Notes: generated by a model not told the origin, from the letters alone. Shown: positions 53,290-63,097, counted from the first letter of the stretch. The stretch: 64,000 bases of DNA from Marinobacter lipolyticus SM19 (GCF_000397065.2 NZ_KE007306.1:242311-306310); one strand, 5' to 3'. A program made the numbers and translations.

Positions 53290-55005
53290 ATGGCTACTAA
53301 CAAATCCAACGTAACGCTTACCGGCCTTGCACGTCGTTTTGTGGAGGATGGGTTGCTTGATGAGGCAACCGCGAAGGATGCCTTTATTCAGGCTTCCCAG
53401 AACCGCATTCCTCTGATCACCTATCTTGTTCAGAACAAACTGGCAGATAGCAGCGGGCTGGCCTTTTCTGCCGCCATGGAGTTTGGCGTGTCCGTTCTGG
53501 ACCTCAGCGCCTTCCTTCCTGAAATGCTCCCGGAGAAGGTCGTTGATGAGAAGCTGATCCGGAAACACAACGCGCTGCCTCTATACAAGCGCGGCAATCG
53601 CCTTTTTATTGCGGTTTCTGACCCCACCAACATCCAGGCTCTGGATGAGATCAAATTCAACACCGGGCTCAGCACAGACGCCGTACTGGTAGATGACGCC
53701 AAGCTACATGAGGCCATCGAAAAGTACCTTGAATCCCAGGACTCCACTATGGGGGATCTTGAGGATGCCGATCTTGAAGATGTCGAGACTGAGGGTGGAG
53801 AGCAAGACAACGATAGCGCAGTCAGTGCCAGCGAAGTTGATGACGCGCCAATCGTAAAGTATGTAAATAAGATGCTCCTTGATGCGATTCGCGGGGGGGC
53901 ATCGGACGTCCATTTTGAGCCATATGAAAAAGTCTACCGCGTCCGCTATCGGACAGATGGCATTCTGAAAGAAATGTCCCGCCCTTCGATCAAACTTGCC
54001 CCCAAGATCTCGGCCCGGGTAAAAATCATGGCACAACTGGATATTTCAGAGCGTCGGGTTCCCCAGGATGGCCGGATCAAGATGAAGCTGTCCAAGACCA
54101 AAGCCATCGACTTCCGGGTGAACACACTGCCGACCCTCTGGGGCGAGAAAATCGTTCTGCGAATCCTGGACCCCAGCCAGGCCAAACTGGGCATTGACGT
54201 ATTGGGGTATGAAGAAGAGCAGAAAAAGCTGTATATGGATGCCCTCCAGCAACCGCAGGGCATGATTCTGGTGACCGGTCCCACCGGCTCAGGTAAAACT
54301 GTTTCTCTCTACACTGGACTGAACATTCTGAATACGCCGGAACTGAACATTTCAACTGCGGAGGACCCGGCAGAGATCAACCTGGAAGGCATCAACCAGG
54401 TTAACGTGAACACCAAAGTCGGCCTGGGCTTTGCTGAAGCCCTTCGGGCGTTTCTGCGGCAGGACCCCGACGTGATCATGGTGGGCGAGATCCGGGATCT
54501 GGAAACCGCAAACATTGCTATCAAGGCCGCCCAAACCGGTCACCTTGTGCTATCGACCCTGCACACCAACAGTGCGGCGGAAACGCTGACGCGGATGATG
54601 AACATGGGGGTACCCGCGTTCAACATCGCCACCTCGGTAAGCCTGATCATTGCCCAGCGATTGGGCCGAAGATTGTGCAGTAGTTGTAGACAACCCGCTA
54701 ACGTTCCCCACGATGTGCTTATAGCCGAAGGGTTCACACAGGAACAAATTGATACAGGCTTCACGTTGTACCGCCCCAAGGGCTGTGATAAATGCAATGG
54801 AGGATATAAAGGCCGCGTCGGTATTTACGAGGTGGTCAAGATTACCGATGAGCTGGCAAACATGATTATGGAAGAAGCCAGCTCCATTAAAATTGCAAAG
54901 CAGGCTCAGGCCGAAGGCTTCCCCAATCTTCGCCAGTCCGCCCTGAAGAAAGTGATTCAGGGTGTGACCAGCCTTGAGGAAGCCAACCGCGTGACGAAGG
55001 ATTAA
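53290..55005 (+). CDS. pilB: Type IV pilus extension ATPase
   Basis: 571 residues, the usual length. Cytoplasmic hexameric motor that powers pilus assembly. The N-terminal MshEN/GSPII_E_N region (residues 5-150) is followed by the ATPase: Walker A GPTGSGKTVSLYTGL, Asp box around ISTAEDPAEI, Walker B PDVIMVGEIRDLETA, His box TGHLVLSTLHTNSA. A zinc-binding set is visible as CSSCRQP and CDKCNGGYKGR. The ATG lacks a strong ribosome site. It is followed two bases later by pilC. Orientation opposite to pilA. Confidence 0.97.
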   Translation: MATNKSNVTLTGLARRFVEDGLLDEATAKDAFIQASQNRIPLITYLVQNKLADSSGLAFSAAMEFGVSVLDLSAFLPEMLPEKVVDEKLIRKHNALPLYKRGNRLFIAVSDPTNIQALDEIKFNTGLSTDAVLVDDAKLHEAIEKYLESQDSTMGDLEDADLEDVETEGGEQDNDSAVSASEVDDAPIVKYVNKMLLDAIRGGASDVHFEPYEKVYRVRYRTDGILKEMSRPSIKLAPKISARVKIMAQLDISERRVPQDGRIKMKLSKTKAIDFRVNTLPTLWGEKIVLRILDPSQAKLGIDVLGYEEEQKKLYMDALQQPQGMILVTGPTGSGKTVSLYTGLNILNTPELNISTAEDPAEINLEGINQVNVNTKVGLGFAEALRAFLRQDPDVIMVGEIRDLETANIAIKAAQTGHLVLSTLHTNSAAETLTRMMNMGVPAFNIATSVSLIIAQRLGRRLCSSCRQPANVPHDVLIAEGFTQEQIDTGFTLYRPKGCDKCNGGYKGRVGIYEVVKITDELANMIMEEASSIKIAKQAQAEGFPNLRQSALKKVIQGVTSLEEANRVTKD

Positions 55006-55007
55006 CC

Positions 55008-56228
55008 ATGGCAGAAAAAGCACAAAAGCTTCAGGCATTTGTCTGGGAAGGCAAAGACCGTAAAGGCAATAAAACCAAGGGCGAGGTCTCCGGCACCAAT
55101 CTGGCGCTGGTGAAAGCCCAGTTGCGGAAACAAGGTATAAACCCGGACAAGGTCAAGAAGAAGCCCAAGCCTCTTTTTGGTGGCAGTAAGAAAATTACGC
55201 CGTTCGATATCGCCATGTTTACCCGCCAGATGGCAACCATGATGAAAGCCGGTGTTCCGCTCGTTCAAAGCTTTGATATTGTAACGGATGGACTGGAAAA
55301 CCAGGGGCTAAAGGAACTCATTGGAGCTATCAGAAACGAAGTTGCCTCGGGCACAAGCTTTGCTGGCGCCCTCCGCAGGCACCCAAAGCATTTTGACGAC
55401 CTTTACTGCAACCTTGTGGACTCGGGCGAGAAAGCCGGTGCTCTTGAACAGATGCTTGACCGCATCGCTACCTACCTTGAAAAAACCGAAACATTAAAGA
55501 AGAAAGTCAAAAAGGCGATGACGTACCCGATTGCGGTAATTGTTGTCGCCATCGTTGTCACTGCGATTCTGCTAGTTAAAGTGGTACCTCAATTTGAAAG
55601 CCTCTTTCAGGGTTTTGGTGCGGACCTCCCGGTGTTTACGCAGTTCATCGTCAATCTCTCTGAGTGGATGCAGCAATGGTGGTTTATTGTACTTCTGGGA
55701 ATTATTGGCTCGATCTTCCTGTTCAAAGAGGCGAAGCGACGATCGCAGAAATTTTCAGACTTGGTTGATAAATATTTGCTGAAGCTGCCCGTGGTTGGGG
55801 AGATTCTCGATAAATCTGCAGTGGCCAAGTTCGGCCGGGTTCTATCAACCACCTTCGCTGCGGGTGTACCGCTCGTTGATGCGCTGGAATCGGTATCCGG
55901 GGCCACCGGTAACGCCGTGTATCGGGATGCCGTCAGCAAAATCAAGGATGAGGTTTCCAGCGGCACACAACTTCAGGCGGCCATGAGGCAAACTGACGTT
56001 TTCCCGGTTATGGCTGTACAGCTGACCGCCATCGGTGAGGAATCCGGCAATCTTGATGAAATGCTGGAGAAAGTCGCAGACCATTACGAGAATGTTGTTG
56101 ACGACATGGTTGATAACCTGACAGCACTAATGGAGCCAATGATCATGTCGGTGCTGGGCGTTCTGGTTGGCGGTCTTATCGTCGGCATGTACTTGCCGAT
56201 TTTCCAGATGGGTCAGGTTGTTGGTTAA
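55008..56228 (+). CDS. pilC: Type IV pilus inner-membrane platform protein
   Basis: 406 residues. Inner-membrane partner of PilB, with two T2SSF domains. FDIAMFTRQMATMMKAGVPL (residues 67-86) opens the first domain; AKFGRVLSTTFAAGVPLVDA the second. Three membrane helices are visible (YPIAVIVVAIVVTAILLV; WFIVLLGIIGSIFLF; and the C-terminal MIMSVLGVLVGGLIVGMYL, PIFQMG). Two bases after pilB, so co-translated. Followed by a palindromic repeat and then pilD. Confidence 0.97.
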   Translation: MAEKAQKLQAFVWEGKDRKGNKTKGEVSGTNLALVKAQLRKQGINPDKVKKKPKPLFGGSKKITPFDIAMFTRQMATMMKAGVPLVQSFDIVTDGLENQGLKELIGAIRNEVASGTSFAGALRRHPKHFDDLYCNLVDSGEKAGALEQMLDRIATYLEKTETLKKKVKKAMTYPIAVIVVAIVVTAILLVKVVPQFESLFQGFGADLPVFTQFIVNLSEWMQQWWFIVLLGIIGSIFLFKEAKRRSQKFSDLVDKYLLKLPVVGEILDKSAVAKFGRVLSTTFAAGVPLVDALESVSGATGNAVYRDAVSKIKDEVSSGTQLQAAMRQTDVFPVMAVQLTAIGEESGNLDEMLEKVADHYENVVDDMVDNLTALMEPMIMSVLGVLVGGLIVGMYLPIFQMGQVVG

Positions 56229-56239
56229 AGTCCCCGTTG

Positions 56240-56267
56240 TGTCGGGTTACGCTTTGCTAACCCGACC
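56240..56267. repeat. Dispersed palindromic repeat, copy 4
   Basis: GTCGGGTTA at 56241-56249 and TAACCCGAC at 56258-56266 form a 9-base stem. This is the G/C-shifted relative of the GTCGGATTA repeats at 3062, 9104 and 33916, and stands between pilC and pilD where it could stabilise or end the pilBC message. Confidence 0.75.
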
Positions 56268-56326
56268 TACACTTACCATGCTCGCCCGGTTTCCGGTTTT
56301 TACTGATCCAGCTGTTCGGATATTCC

Positions 56327-57202
56327 ATGCAAATTCTTGATTCCCTGCTGGCCACGCCGTGGCTTTTGTACTTGTCGGTCGTTCTTTTCTCCCTGTGTAT
56401 TGGCAGCTTTCTGAACGTGGTGATTCTTCGCTTACCGAAGATGATGCACCAGGACTGGCGCTGTCAGTGCGAGGAGTTTCTGGAGTTACCGGAGGGACAA
56501 CGCAAGCCTGAAGCGGCGATTACCCTGTCATCCCCAGCCTCTACCTGCCCTTCCTGCGATCACAGGATCCGGGCCTGGGAGAACATTCCGGTGATCAGCT
56601 ATCTGGTGCTGGGCGGTAAATGTTCGTCCTGCAAGACGCGGATCTCGCCCCGTTACCCGATCATTGAGGCATTGACGGCAATTTTCTCGGTTGTGACCAT
56701 CGCCATTCTTGGTCCGTCGGTGTCATCGCTTCTGGCTCTGCTCCTGGTGTGGTCGCTGGTGGCGATGACAATGATCGATTTTGATACCCAGTTGTTGCCA
56801 GACAGCATGACCCTGCCGCTGATGTGGTTGGGACTGGTGCTGAATTACTTTGGTGTGCTGACGGACTTTCACAGTGCTTTCTGGGGCGCAGTGGCAGGCT
56901 ATCTGTCCCTGTGGTCGGTGTACTGGCTGTTCAAACTGGTTACCGGCAAGGAAGGTATGGGGCATGGGGATTTCAAGCTGTTGGCGGCCCTGGGGGCCTG
57001 GCTGGGCTGGCAGTTGTTGCCGGCGGTGATTCTGTTGTCGTCGGTGGTTGGGGCCATTGTGGGGATATCCCTGATGGTGTTCCGCAAGCACGGGCGTGAG
57101 GTGCCGATTCCGTTTGGGCCCTATCTGGCGGCAGCCGGGTTGTTATGCTTGTGGTTCGGTGCCGAGATTCAGGCTTGGTGGTTTGGATTCCTGGGGGCGT
57201 AA
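56327..57202 (+). CDS. pilD: Prepilin peptidase and N-methyltransferase
   Basis: 291 residues with about eight membrane segments. Cleaves prepilin leaders (PilA and pseudopilins) and methylates the new N-terminal Phe. The cytoplasmic domain carries the two CxxC pairs CPSCDHRIRAWENIPV and GGKCSSCKTRISP. The aspartyl protease sites are IDFDTQLLPDSMTLPLM (first Asp) and GMGHGDFKLLAALGAWLGW (GxGD-like second Asp). The stop overlaps the coaE start by one base (TAATG). The conserved pilB-pilC-pilD-coaE-yacG order of Pseudomonadales is kept apart from an insertion between coaE and yacG. Confidence 0.97.
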   Translation: MQILDSLLATPWLLYLSVVLFSLCIGSFLNVVILRLPKMMHQDWRCQCEEFLELPEGQRKPEAAITLSSPASTCPSCDHRIRAWENIPVISYLVLGGKCSSCKTRISPRYPIIEALTAIFSVVTIAILGPSVSSLLALLLVWSLVAMTMIDFDTQLLPDSMTLPLMWLGLVLNYFGVLTDFHSAFWGAVAGYLSLWSVYWLFKLVTGKEGMGHGDFKLLAALGAWLGWQLLPAVILLSSVVGAIVGISLMVFRKHGREVPIPFGPYLAAAGLLCLWFGAEIQAWWFGFLGA

Positions 57203-57801
57203 TGGCGGTTATCGGGTTAACCGGGGGGATTGGCTCCGGCAAGTCTACCGTGGCGCGGATGTTTGGGGCGCTGGGTGTGCACTGGGTGGATGCGGACGAT
57301 GTGGCCCGGCAGGTGGTTGAACCGGGCACGCCAGCTCTGACCCGGATTGCGGAGCATTTCGGGGCAGACATCCTGCAGGCGGACGGCTCTCTTGACCGAG
57401 CCCGGTTGCGAACCATTGTATTTGAGCAGCCGGAGGAGCGGGCCTGGCTCGAGGGACTGCTGCATCCGGTGATCCGGGAGGAGTTGATTCGTCAGCTTCA
57501 TCCAGCCGACTATTCCCTGCCCTATGTGCTGCTGGTGTCACCGCTGTTGCTGGAAACCGACCAGCACCAGTTGGTGGAAAAAGTCGTGGTGGTGGATGTG
57601 CCGGTGGAGGTTCAGCTGTCACGCACCATGGCCCGCGATGATAACGATAAAGCACAGGTGGAGCGTATCATCGCCGCCCAGATGCCCCGCGAAAAGCGTC
57701 TGCAAAAAGCAGATGAGGTGGTGGATAATAATGAGGTGTTGAGCAACGTGGAACGGCAGGTTGGTGAGCTGCACAAGAAGTTTATGGTGGCCTTTGGGTA
57801 A
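57202..57801 (+). CDS. coaE: Dephospho-CoA kinase
   Basis: 199 residues from the ATG at 57202, which shares one base with the pilD stop. Phosphorylates dephospho-CoA, the last step of coenzyme A synthesis. Walker A: VIGLTGGIGSGKSTVARMF. Later DADDVARQVVEPGTPAL, LHPVIREEL and ARDDNDKAQVERIIAAQM (the LID and adenine region) are standard. The frame could extend to 57145 but the extra residues are not family-like. The next gene overlaps its stop codon. Confidence 0.96.
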   Translation: MAVIGLTGGIGSGKSTVARMFGALGVHWVDADDVARQVVEPGTPALTRIAEHFGADILQADGSLDRARLRTIVFEQPEERAWLEGLLHPVIREELIRQLHPADYSLPYVLLVSPLLLETDQHQLVEKVVVVDVPVEVQLSRTMARDDNDKAQVERIIAAQMPREKRLQKADEVVDNNEVLSNVERQVGELHKKFMVAFG

Positions 57802-58873
57802 GAACACTCTGGCAGTCCTGGGAGTCTTGCTTGCGGTATCAGGAACGGTTATTCCGGCCCACGCCGCCGACCCCGTCTTCATCATCAAAGACCCAGCCGT
57901 GCGCGATATTCTCTCACCAGAATCGTTGCCGCCCGATTTTTACGATTTCTCTCCCGAGGACTACTGGCTGGAACCCCGGGACACCTACTGGATAATCGCA
58001 AGTAACTGGGTGCTGCGCCAGGAACGCACCCAGGGCTCCCGTATTCAGGCTCTTGGTGAATGGGCCGACCGCACGTTTTCCGGTGCCGATGCCGGGCTTC
58101 CCAACAATGAAAGTTACTTACGACTAGGCTTCGCTACCGAATCCGAGTACGGCGATCCGGCGCAACTGGATCCTGAGGCGCGGTTTCGTCTGGATATCCC
58201 CACCGTTGAAGAAAAGCTGCGACTGGTCATCGAGAGTGAGAGCGATGAACTGATTCCCCTGGCCGAACGACGCCGGAACCGCCAGTTAACCGAGGAAGAA
58301 CGCTCGGAAACCGAGGCCACCGGTGCGTTGCGTTACCTGTCAGAGGTCGGGGATGCGATCAATCTCAGTAACGATGTCGGTGTCCGGCTACGCTTTCCTA
58401 CAGACGCCTTCTGGCGGGTAACGGCGGACAAGCGCTGGCAACTGGACGACAGCTGGAACCTGAAAGCAGAACAGCGGCTTTTCTACTTTCACCAGGACGG
58501 CTGGGGTACGAGGACGTGGCTGGGAGTTGGCCGGGATCTTGGCAATGGCTGGAAATTCCTGTCAGCCAGTGAGATGGAGTGGGTTCACGAAAAGCGCAAG
58601 TTCGAGATGGCGCAAACCCTTAATTTCCATAAACGCCTGAACAACCGCGCCACCCTGAGCCCACGCGTGGGTATGCTGGGCGAGAGTCAGCCGACCTGGC
58701 GGCAAACCTCTGTTTTTGCGGACGTGACTTATCGGTACCGGTTACACAGTGACTGGCTGTTTGGCGAGATCATTCCGGCACTGGAGTTCCCCAGGGACGA
58801 AAGTTTCAAGGACCGGGGCTCGCTGATTTTGCGGATTGAGCTGTATTTCTCGGGTACCATTGACCGATCATGA
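57794..58873 (+). CDS. Exported, probably outer-membrane protein of unknown function
   Basis: 359 residues from the TTG at 57794, which overlaps the coaE stop. That start gives a clean signal peptide (NTLAVLGVLLAVSGTVIPAHA then A). The first half is acidic and helical (LPLAERRRNRQLTEEER region written as AERRRNRQLTEEER). The second half (about residues 200-359) alternates hydrophobic and polar residues like beta-strands (LSNDVGVRLRFPTDAFWRV, AEQRLFYFHQDGWGTRTW, GSLILRIELYF), suggesting an outer-membrane beta-barrel or a strand-rich domain. No known family was recognised. Its stop overlaps the trmO start by 4 bases, so three genes coaE, this and trmO are coupled. Confidence 0.65.
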   Translation: MGKNTLAVLGVLLAVSGTVIPAHAADPVFIIKDPAVRDILSPESLPPDFYDFSPEDYWLEPRDTYWIIASNWVLRQERTQGSRIQALGEWADRTFSGADAGLPNNESYLRLGFATESEYGDPAQLDPEARFRLDIPTVEEKLRLVIESESDELIPLAERRRNRQLTEEERSETEATGALRYLSEVGDAINLSNDVGVRLRFPTDAFWRVTADKRWQLDDSWNLKAEQRLFYFHQDGWGTRTWLGVGRDLGNGWKFLSASEMEWVHEKRKFEMAQTLNFHKRLNNRATLSPRVGMLGESQPTWRQTSVFADVTYRYRLHSDWLFGEIIPALEFPRDESFKDRGSLILRIELYFSGTIDRS

Positions 58874-59601
58874 CCTACACACCTCAAGACGCACTGACGT
58901 TAACGCCCATTGCCCATGCCCGCTCCTGCTTCAGGGACAAGTTCGGGGTTCCCCGCCAGCCGGGACTGACCCGCCATGCCCGCGCCGACCTGGTGATCGC
59001 CTCGCCGTTTGACCGGGAGGATGCCTTCCGGGGTCTGGAGACCGCCAGCCACCTGTGGCTGACCTTCCAGTTCCATGAGGCCGTCCGCGAGGAGTGGCGG
59101 CCAGTGGTTCGCCCTCCACGTCTTGGAGGCAATCGCAAGATGGGCGTGTTTGCCAGCCGATCGCCATTCCGCCCCAACAGTCTGGGATTATCGGTGGTAC
59201 GTAATGAAGGCTTGCGACGGGAAAAAGGCCGGTTGATCCTGCAGATCAGCGATCACGACCTGATTGAAGGCACGCCCATCCTCGACATCAAACCCTACCT
59301 GCCGTTTGCGGACTCAATACCCGATGCCAGCCTGGGCTGGGCAGATTCGCCGCCAACTGAGCGCCTGCCGGTGGTGTTTCTGGACGAGGCGGAGACCCAA
59401 CTGGCCGCCCTGCCCGCGGAAACTTACCCCGAGCTGCGGTTGCTGATTGAAGATGTGGTGAGCTATGACCCACGACCGTCCTTCCGCAGAGGACGGGAAG
59501 AGGAGCGGATTTACGGCGCACACTTGTACGACTTGAACGTGCGCTTCCGTTTTATTCATGATCCCGGCGGGGAACGTGTCGAAGTGCTGACGGTCTGTTA
59601 A
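58870..59601 (+). CDS. trmO: tRNA (N6-threonylcarbamoyladenosine37-N6)-methyltransferase
   Basis: 243 residues (TsaA/YaeB family). Uses SAM to methylate t6A37 of tRNA-Thr. IAHARSCFRDKFGVPRQPG, ETASHLWLTFQFHE, NRKMGVFASRSPFRPNSLGL and DIKPYLPFADS are signatures. It also has the usual C-terminal extension seen in gammaproteobacterial members (SYDPRPSFRRGREEERIYGA). ATG overlaps the preceding stop by 4 bases (ATGA). Confidence 0.95.
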   Translation: MTYTPQDALTLTPIAHARSCFRDKFGVPRQPGLTRHARADLVIASPFDREDAFRGLETASHLWLTFQFHEAVREEWRPVVRPPRLGGNRKMGVFASRSPFRPNSLGLSVVRNEGLRREKGRLILQISDHDLIEGTPILDIKPYLPFADSIPDASLGWADSPPTERLPVVFLDEAETQLAALPAETYPELRLLIEDVVSYDPRPSFRRGREEERIYGAHLYDLNVRFRFIHDPGGERVEVLTVC

Positions 59602-59668
59602 ACTCGACAGAGTTTATGGCGGTTGATCTATTTATAAAAAGGAATCGTCAGTTCACCAGTCACAGGGA

Positions 59669-62029
59669 ATGCGTGCCTTGCCTTTGATCCGGTTATTCAA
59701 GCGAATGGGTGTACGGCCACTGGCTGCGAGGCTACTGGTGTACGTGCTGCTATTCGCCATTGTGCTGTCACTGGCAGCCACCGGCCTGCAGATGATCGGC
59801 GAATACGAACGTCGTACCGAAGAGCTCCGCAACACCCAGACGAAGGCGGCCGAGCTGATTTCCGGCAGCATGAGCAACAACATCTGGCTGATGAATTTCA
59901 GCGAGGTCGCCAATAGCCTGGACGACATGCGGGCGATACCGGTCATCCAGCATGCCCAGGTAACGATCACCGACGGCGAAACATTCAGCACCGGCACTTA
60001 CCCCGAGGGCCGGGTCATTTCCCAATCGTTTCCACTGGTCTTCAATCGCTCTTCTATCAACACCCCCCAGAACCTCGGCACCCTCACCATTACGTCCTCG
60101 GTGGAACAGGTTCACAAGGAACTGATGGATCGGGCCCTGATGACCCTGGGCTTTCAGTCACTGATCCTGCTGCTGGGTTCCCTGGGGCTGTTGCTGATCG
60201 TCAGGATGACCATCTCACGGCACCTGGAGACCATGGCGGACTATGCCGCGCGCCTGAATCTGGATGCTCTGATCGAACCGCTGCACCTTCGACGTAAATC
60301 GCCGAAACACAATGATGAACTCAGCGAGCTCGAACAGGCACTGAACAAGATGCGGCTTCAGTTGCTGGAAGACACCCGCTCCCTGCGCCAGACCACTATT
60401 CAGTCACAGGGTGAACGCGACGAGGCGGTCCGGGCCAATCATGCCAAGAATCAGTTCCTGGCCAATGTCAGCCACGAACTTCGTATTCCGCTGCAGTCTG
60501 TACTTGGCTATGCCAACCTGCTGACGGACACGCCCCTGGACCAGGAGCAGCGGGAGTTTGTGCAGACCCTGCTGAGTGCCTCCGAGAGCCTGTCGGCAAT
60601 CATTAATGACCTGCTGGACATCTCCAGCATGGAAGCCGGCAAGCTGGTACTGGAAGATCTCCCGTTCGATCTGCGGGAAACCCTCAACGACCTGGTGCAT
60701 ATGCTCGGCACCCGCGCCCGTGAGAAGGGGCTGGCACTGGAACTGCGGGTAGACGAAAACCTCCCGTGGGCGCTTCGTGGCGACCCGGTTCGGGTGCGGC
60801 AGATTCTGCTGAACCTGACCTCCAATGCCATCAAGTTCACCGATTCCGGGCATGTGCTGATCAGCGTTGAAGTGCTTGGCCGCAAGGATAACCTGGTACG
60901 CGTGCGTCTGGCGGTCGAAGATACCGGGGTAGGTATCAGCCCGGAGGATCTCCCGCTGGTGTACGAGCCCTACGTCCAGCTTGGCCAGAGTTTCCAGCGG
61001 CAGCTTCCTGGCGCCGGGCTGGGTCTGACCATCTGCCGCCAACTGATCAGTCTGATGGATGGCTCTCTGGATGTGGAAAGTCGCCCTGGCGAAGGCACCA
61101 CATTCTGGGCGGAACTGTCGATGCCGGTGGCACCGGAAAGTTCAACCCGTATCCGACCGGATACCCGCATGGTCCAGGGGCGGCGCATTCTGGTCGTGGA
61201 CTCCTACGAATTGTCCCGCAAGATCACTCTGGAGATGCTGTCACGCCACGACCTGCATATTGAGGCGGTCAAATCCGCGGGCGAAGCCCTGACCTCCATA
61301 CGTCTGGCGTCGGACAACCAGCATCCGTTCGATGCCATCGTACTGGACGGTTTCGTACCGGATATGGACAGTGACCTGCTGTGCCGGCAGATCCGCAGCA
61401 ATCCCCAGTGGACCGATACCCGCCTGTTGTTGCTGTCATCCAACCCCCAGCGAGGCGACGCTGAGCATTTCCGCCAGGCCGGAGCAGACGCGTTTCTGAG
61501 TAAGTCGCTGCGGGAGTCCTGCCTAATTCCGATTCTCCATCAGCTGTTCGCTGACAGGGCTTCCGATGAGCGCCGGTTCCTTACCCGTTTCTCGCTTCAG
61601 TCCGTGAGCGAACCATCGCGACGCAAGGAACTGCCCTGTGGCCGAATGAAAGTATTGCTGGTAGAGGACAACCCGGTGAATCGCACGCTGACCCGGCGCT
61701 TGCTGGAAAAGCTGGGTTGCGATGTGATGACCGCTAACGACGGAGAAATTGCCGCCAGTCTCTGGCAACTGCATCCTTTCGACCTGGTGTTCATGGATTG
61801 CGTTATGCCTCGGGTGGACGGGTTTGAGGCGACCCGACGCCTGCGTCAGTGGGAAATTGACCATGGCCGCGAACGGGTACCGGTCGTCGCGCTGACCGCC
61901 AGTGCCATGGAGAAGGATGAGGAACGGTGTCGTGAGGCAGGGATGGATTCTTTTGTTGCCAAGCCTGTCAATATTGAAATGTTGCGGGCAGTACTGGAAC
62001 AATACTGTCAGGCATCCGCGCCCTCCTGA
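59669..62029 (+). CDS. Hybrid sensor histidine kinase with two receiver domains
   Basis: 786 residues. Two membrane segments ([20 protein letters not shown] at about 23-42; [19 protein letters not shown] at about 162-182) bracket a periplasmic sensor of about 120 residues. A HAMP-like segment is followed by HisKA ([19 protein letters not shown], phospho-acceptor His near residue 269), HATPase_c ([34 protein letters not shown]) and two receivers. REC1 has IVLDGF (phospho-Asp), LLLLSS and FLSKSL but VVDSYE instead of the usual acidic pair. REC2 is canonical ([33 protein letters not shown]). No HPt domain is fused or next door. The signal is unknown. Confidence 0.93.
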   Translation: MRALPLIRLFKRMGVRPLAARLLVYVLLFAIVLSLAATGLQMIGEYERRTEELRNTQTKAAELISGSMSNNIWLMNFSEVANSLDDMRAIPVIQHAQVTITDGETFSTGTYPEGRVISQSFPLVFNRSSINTPQNLGTLTITSSVEQVHKELMDRALMTLGFQSLILLLGSLGLLLIVRMTISRHLETMADYAARLNLDALIEPLHLRRKSPKHNDELSELEQALNKMRLQLLEDTRSLRQTTIQSQGERDEAVRANHAKNQFLANVSHELRIPLQSVLGYANLLTDTPLDQEQREFVQTLLSASESLSAIINDLLDISSMEAGKLVLEDLPFDLRETLNDLVHMLGTRAREKGLALELRVDENLPWALRGDPVRVRQILLNLTSNAIKFTDSGHVLISVEVLGRKDNLVRVRLAVEDTGVGISPEDLPLVYEPYVQLGQSFQRQLPGAGLGLTICRQLISLMDGSLDVESRPGEGTTFWAELSMPVAPESSTRIRPDTRMVQGRRILVVDSYELSRKITLEMLSRHDLHIEAVKSAGEALTSIRLASDNQHPFDAIVLDGFVPDMDSDLLCRQIRSNPQWTDTRLLLLSSNPQRGDAEHFRQAGADAFLSKSLRESCLIPILHQLFADRASDERRFLTRFSLQSVSEPSRRKELPCGRMKVLLVEDNPVNRTLTRRLLEKLGCDVMTANDGEIAASLWQLHPFDLVFMDCVMPRVDGFEATRRLRQWEIDHGRERVPVVALTASAMEKDEERCREAGMDSFVAKPVNIEMLRAVLEQYCQASAPS

Positions 62030-62067
62030 TCCACTGGCTGAAGACACCGAAGGTTTCCCTGGAAATA

Positions 62068-62259
62068 ATGATGAAAGTAGAGTGCCCCAACTGCAAAAAA
62101 TCCGTCGAATGGAGCGAAAGCAACCCTTTCCGCCCCTTCTGCTGCGAGCGCTGCAAGCTGATTGACCTTGGCGCCTGGGCCAACGAAGAGTACCGGGTTC
62201 CTGCCCAGAATGTGTCGCCGGACGATCTCGACCAGCTGGACGACGACACCCGGCACTAA
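62068..62259 (+). CDS. yacG: DNA gyrase inhibitor / small zinc protein
   Basis: 63 residues. Four cysteines bind zinc: [10 protein letters not shown] and [19 protein letters not shown], the YacG signature. YacG inhibits gyrase by binding GyrB. The gene is usually next to coaE; here it is separated by three inserted genes. Starts with two consecutive ATG codons; GGAA lies just upstream. Confidence 0.94.
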   Translation: MMKVECPNCKKSVEWSESNPFRPFCCERCKLIDLGAWANEEYRVPAQNVSPDDLDQLDDDTRH

Positions 62260-62400
62260 TGCTGTATTAACAGGCCCTTACCCCGTTTTAAGTTGAGCCG
62301 CCCGCAACGGCCCGTTACCATGCGTGCATTCGAACAATCGCTGGCACCGGCCTGTTCCGGTGCCGGACTTCGTTCATTGACCCATAAAGGTAGTAAAAGA

Positions 62401-62961
62401 ATGAAAGCAACCCGTATCTCTGTGCTTGCTCTGTCACTGGCCGCTGCACCTGTCATGGCAGCCGACTTGGATCTGAGCCTGACCAACGATTCCGCCAAGG
62501 GCCAGGTGAACTTCTTCGGCAATAACTCCGAACTGCAACTGGGCACCGGTTACACCTACCACGAAGGCGGTCGCCATATTGGTAACGTGGACTTCCATGC
62601 CCAAGGCCGCACCGCCCTTGGTAACCTGCCCACTACCGCCGGCATTGGTCTGCGCGCCATCGGCTGGGATGACGATGACCTGGACGGCGGCGCTGTTGGC
62701 CTGGGTGGCTTTGCGACCGTCAACATTCCCGATGTGCCGGGCCTGTCCGTGACCGGCGGCCTGCATTACGCTCCGAGCATTCTGTCTTTCGGTGATTCCG
62801 AGGATATGACCAGCTTTGAGCTGCGTGGCAGCTACCGTGTAATCCGCAACGCCGAAGTGTTCGCAGGTTACCGGTACCTGAATACCGATCTGGACTCGCC
62901 CCTGCGTGGCGACGTAAATCTGGACGAAGGCGTTATGGCGGGCATGAAGATTTTCTTCTGA
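62401..62961 (+). CDS. yfaZ: YfaZ-like outer-membrane beta-barrel protein
   Basis: 186 residues from the ATG at 62401 (RBS AAAGG); the frame is open from 62293. A signal peptide (ISVLALSLAAAPVMA then A) is followed by repeated amphipathic strands: SELQLGTGYTYHEGG, AGIGLRAIGWDDDDLDGG, LSVTGGLHYAPSILSF and AEVFAGYRYLNTDLDS, ending in MAGMKIFF with a terminal Phe as in outer-membrane proteins. YfaZ-family proteins are small porin-like barrels of uncertain function. An intrinsic terminator follows at 62988. Confidence 0.85.
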   Translation: MKATRISVLALSLAAAPVMAADLDLSLTNDSAKGQVNFFGNNSELQLGTGYTYHEGGRHIGNVDFHAQGRTALGNLPTTAGIGLRAIGWDDDDLDGGAVGLGGFATVNIPDVPGLSVTGGLHYAPSILSFGDSEDMTSFELRGSYRVIRNAEVFAGYRYLNTDLDSPLRGDVNLDEGVMAGMKIFF

Positions 62962-62987
62962 CCCTGCCCCCTTCCGGGAAGATCCAG

Positions 62988-63015
62988 ACGGGCGCCATTC
63001 GGGGCGCCCGTTTTT
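62988..63015 (+). terminator. Intrinsic terminator after yfaZ
   Basis: ACGGGCGCC (62988-62996) and GGCGCCCGT (63003-63011) form a 9-base stem with a 6-base loop, followed by a T-run at 63011-63015. Confidence 0.92.
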
Positions 63016-63097
63016 GTTTCGTGTTCTGCCTCACTCTTTGACATCACCACTCTTGCTAGACTGCCGGCTCATGTTCCGATAATGGATTGTCCCTGGC

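Noticed and set aside
53885-53900. Run of seven G in pilB as a phase-variation site
   Set aside because: Seven bases in an essential-type motor gene of a GC-rich genome is close to what chance gives; no sign of frameshift.
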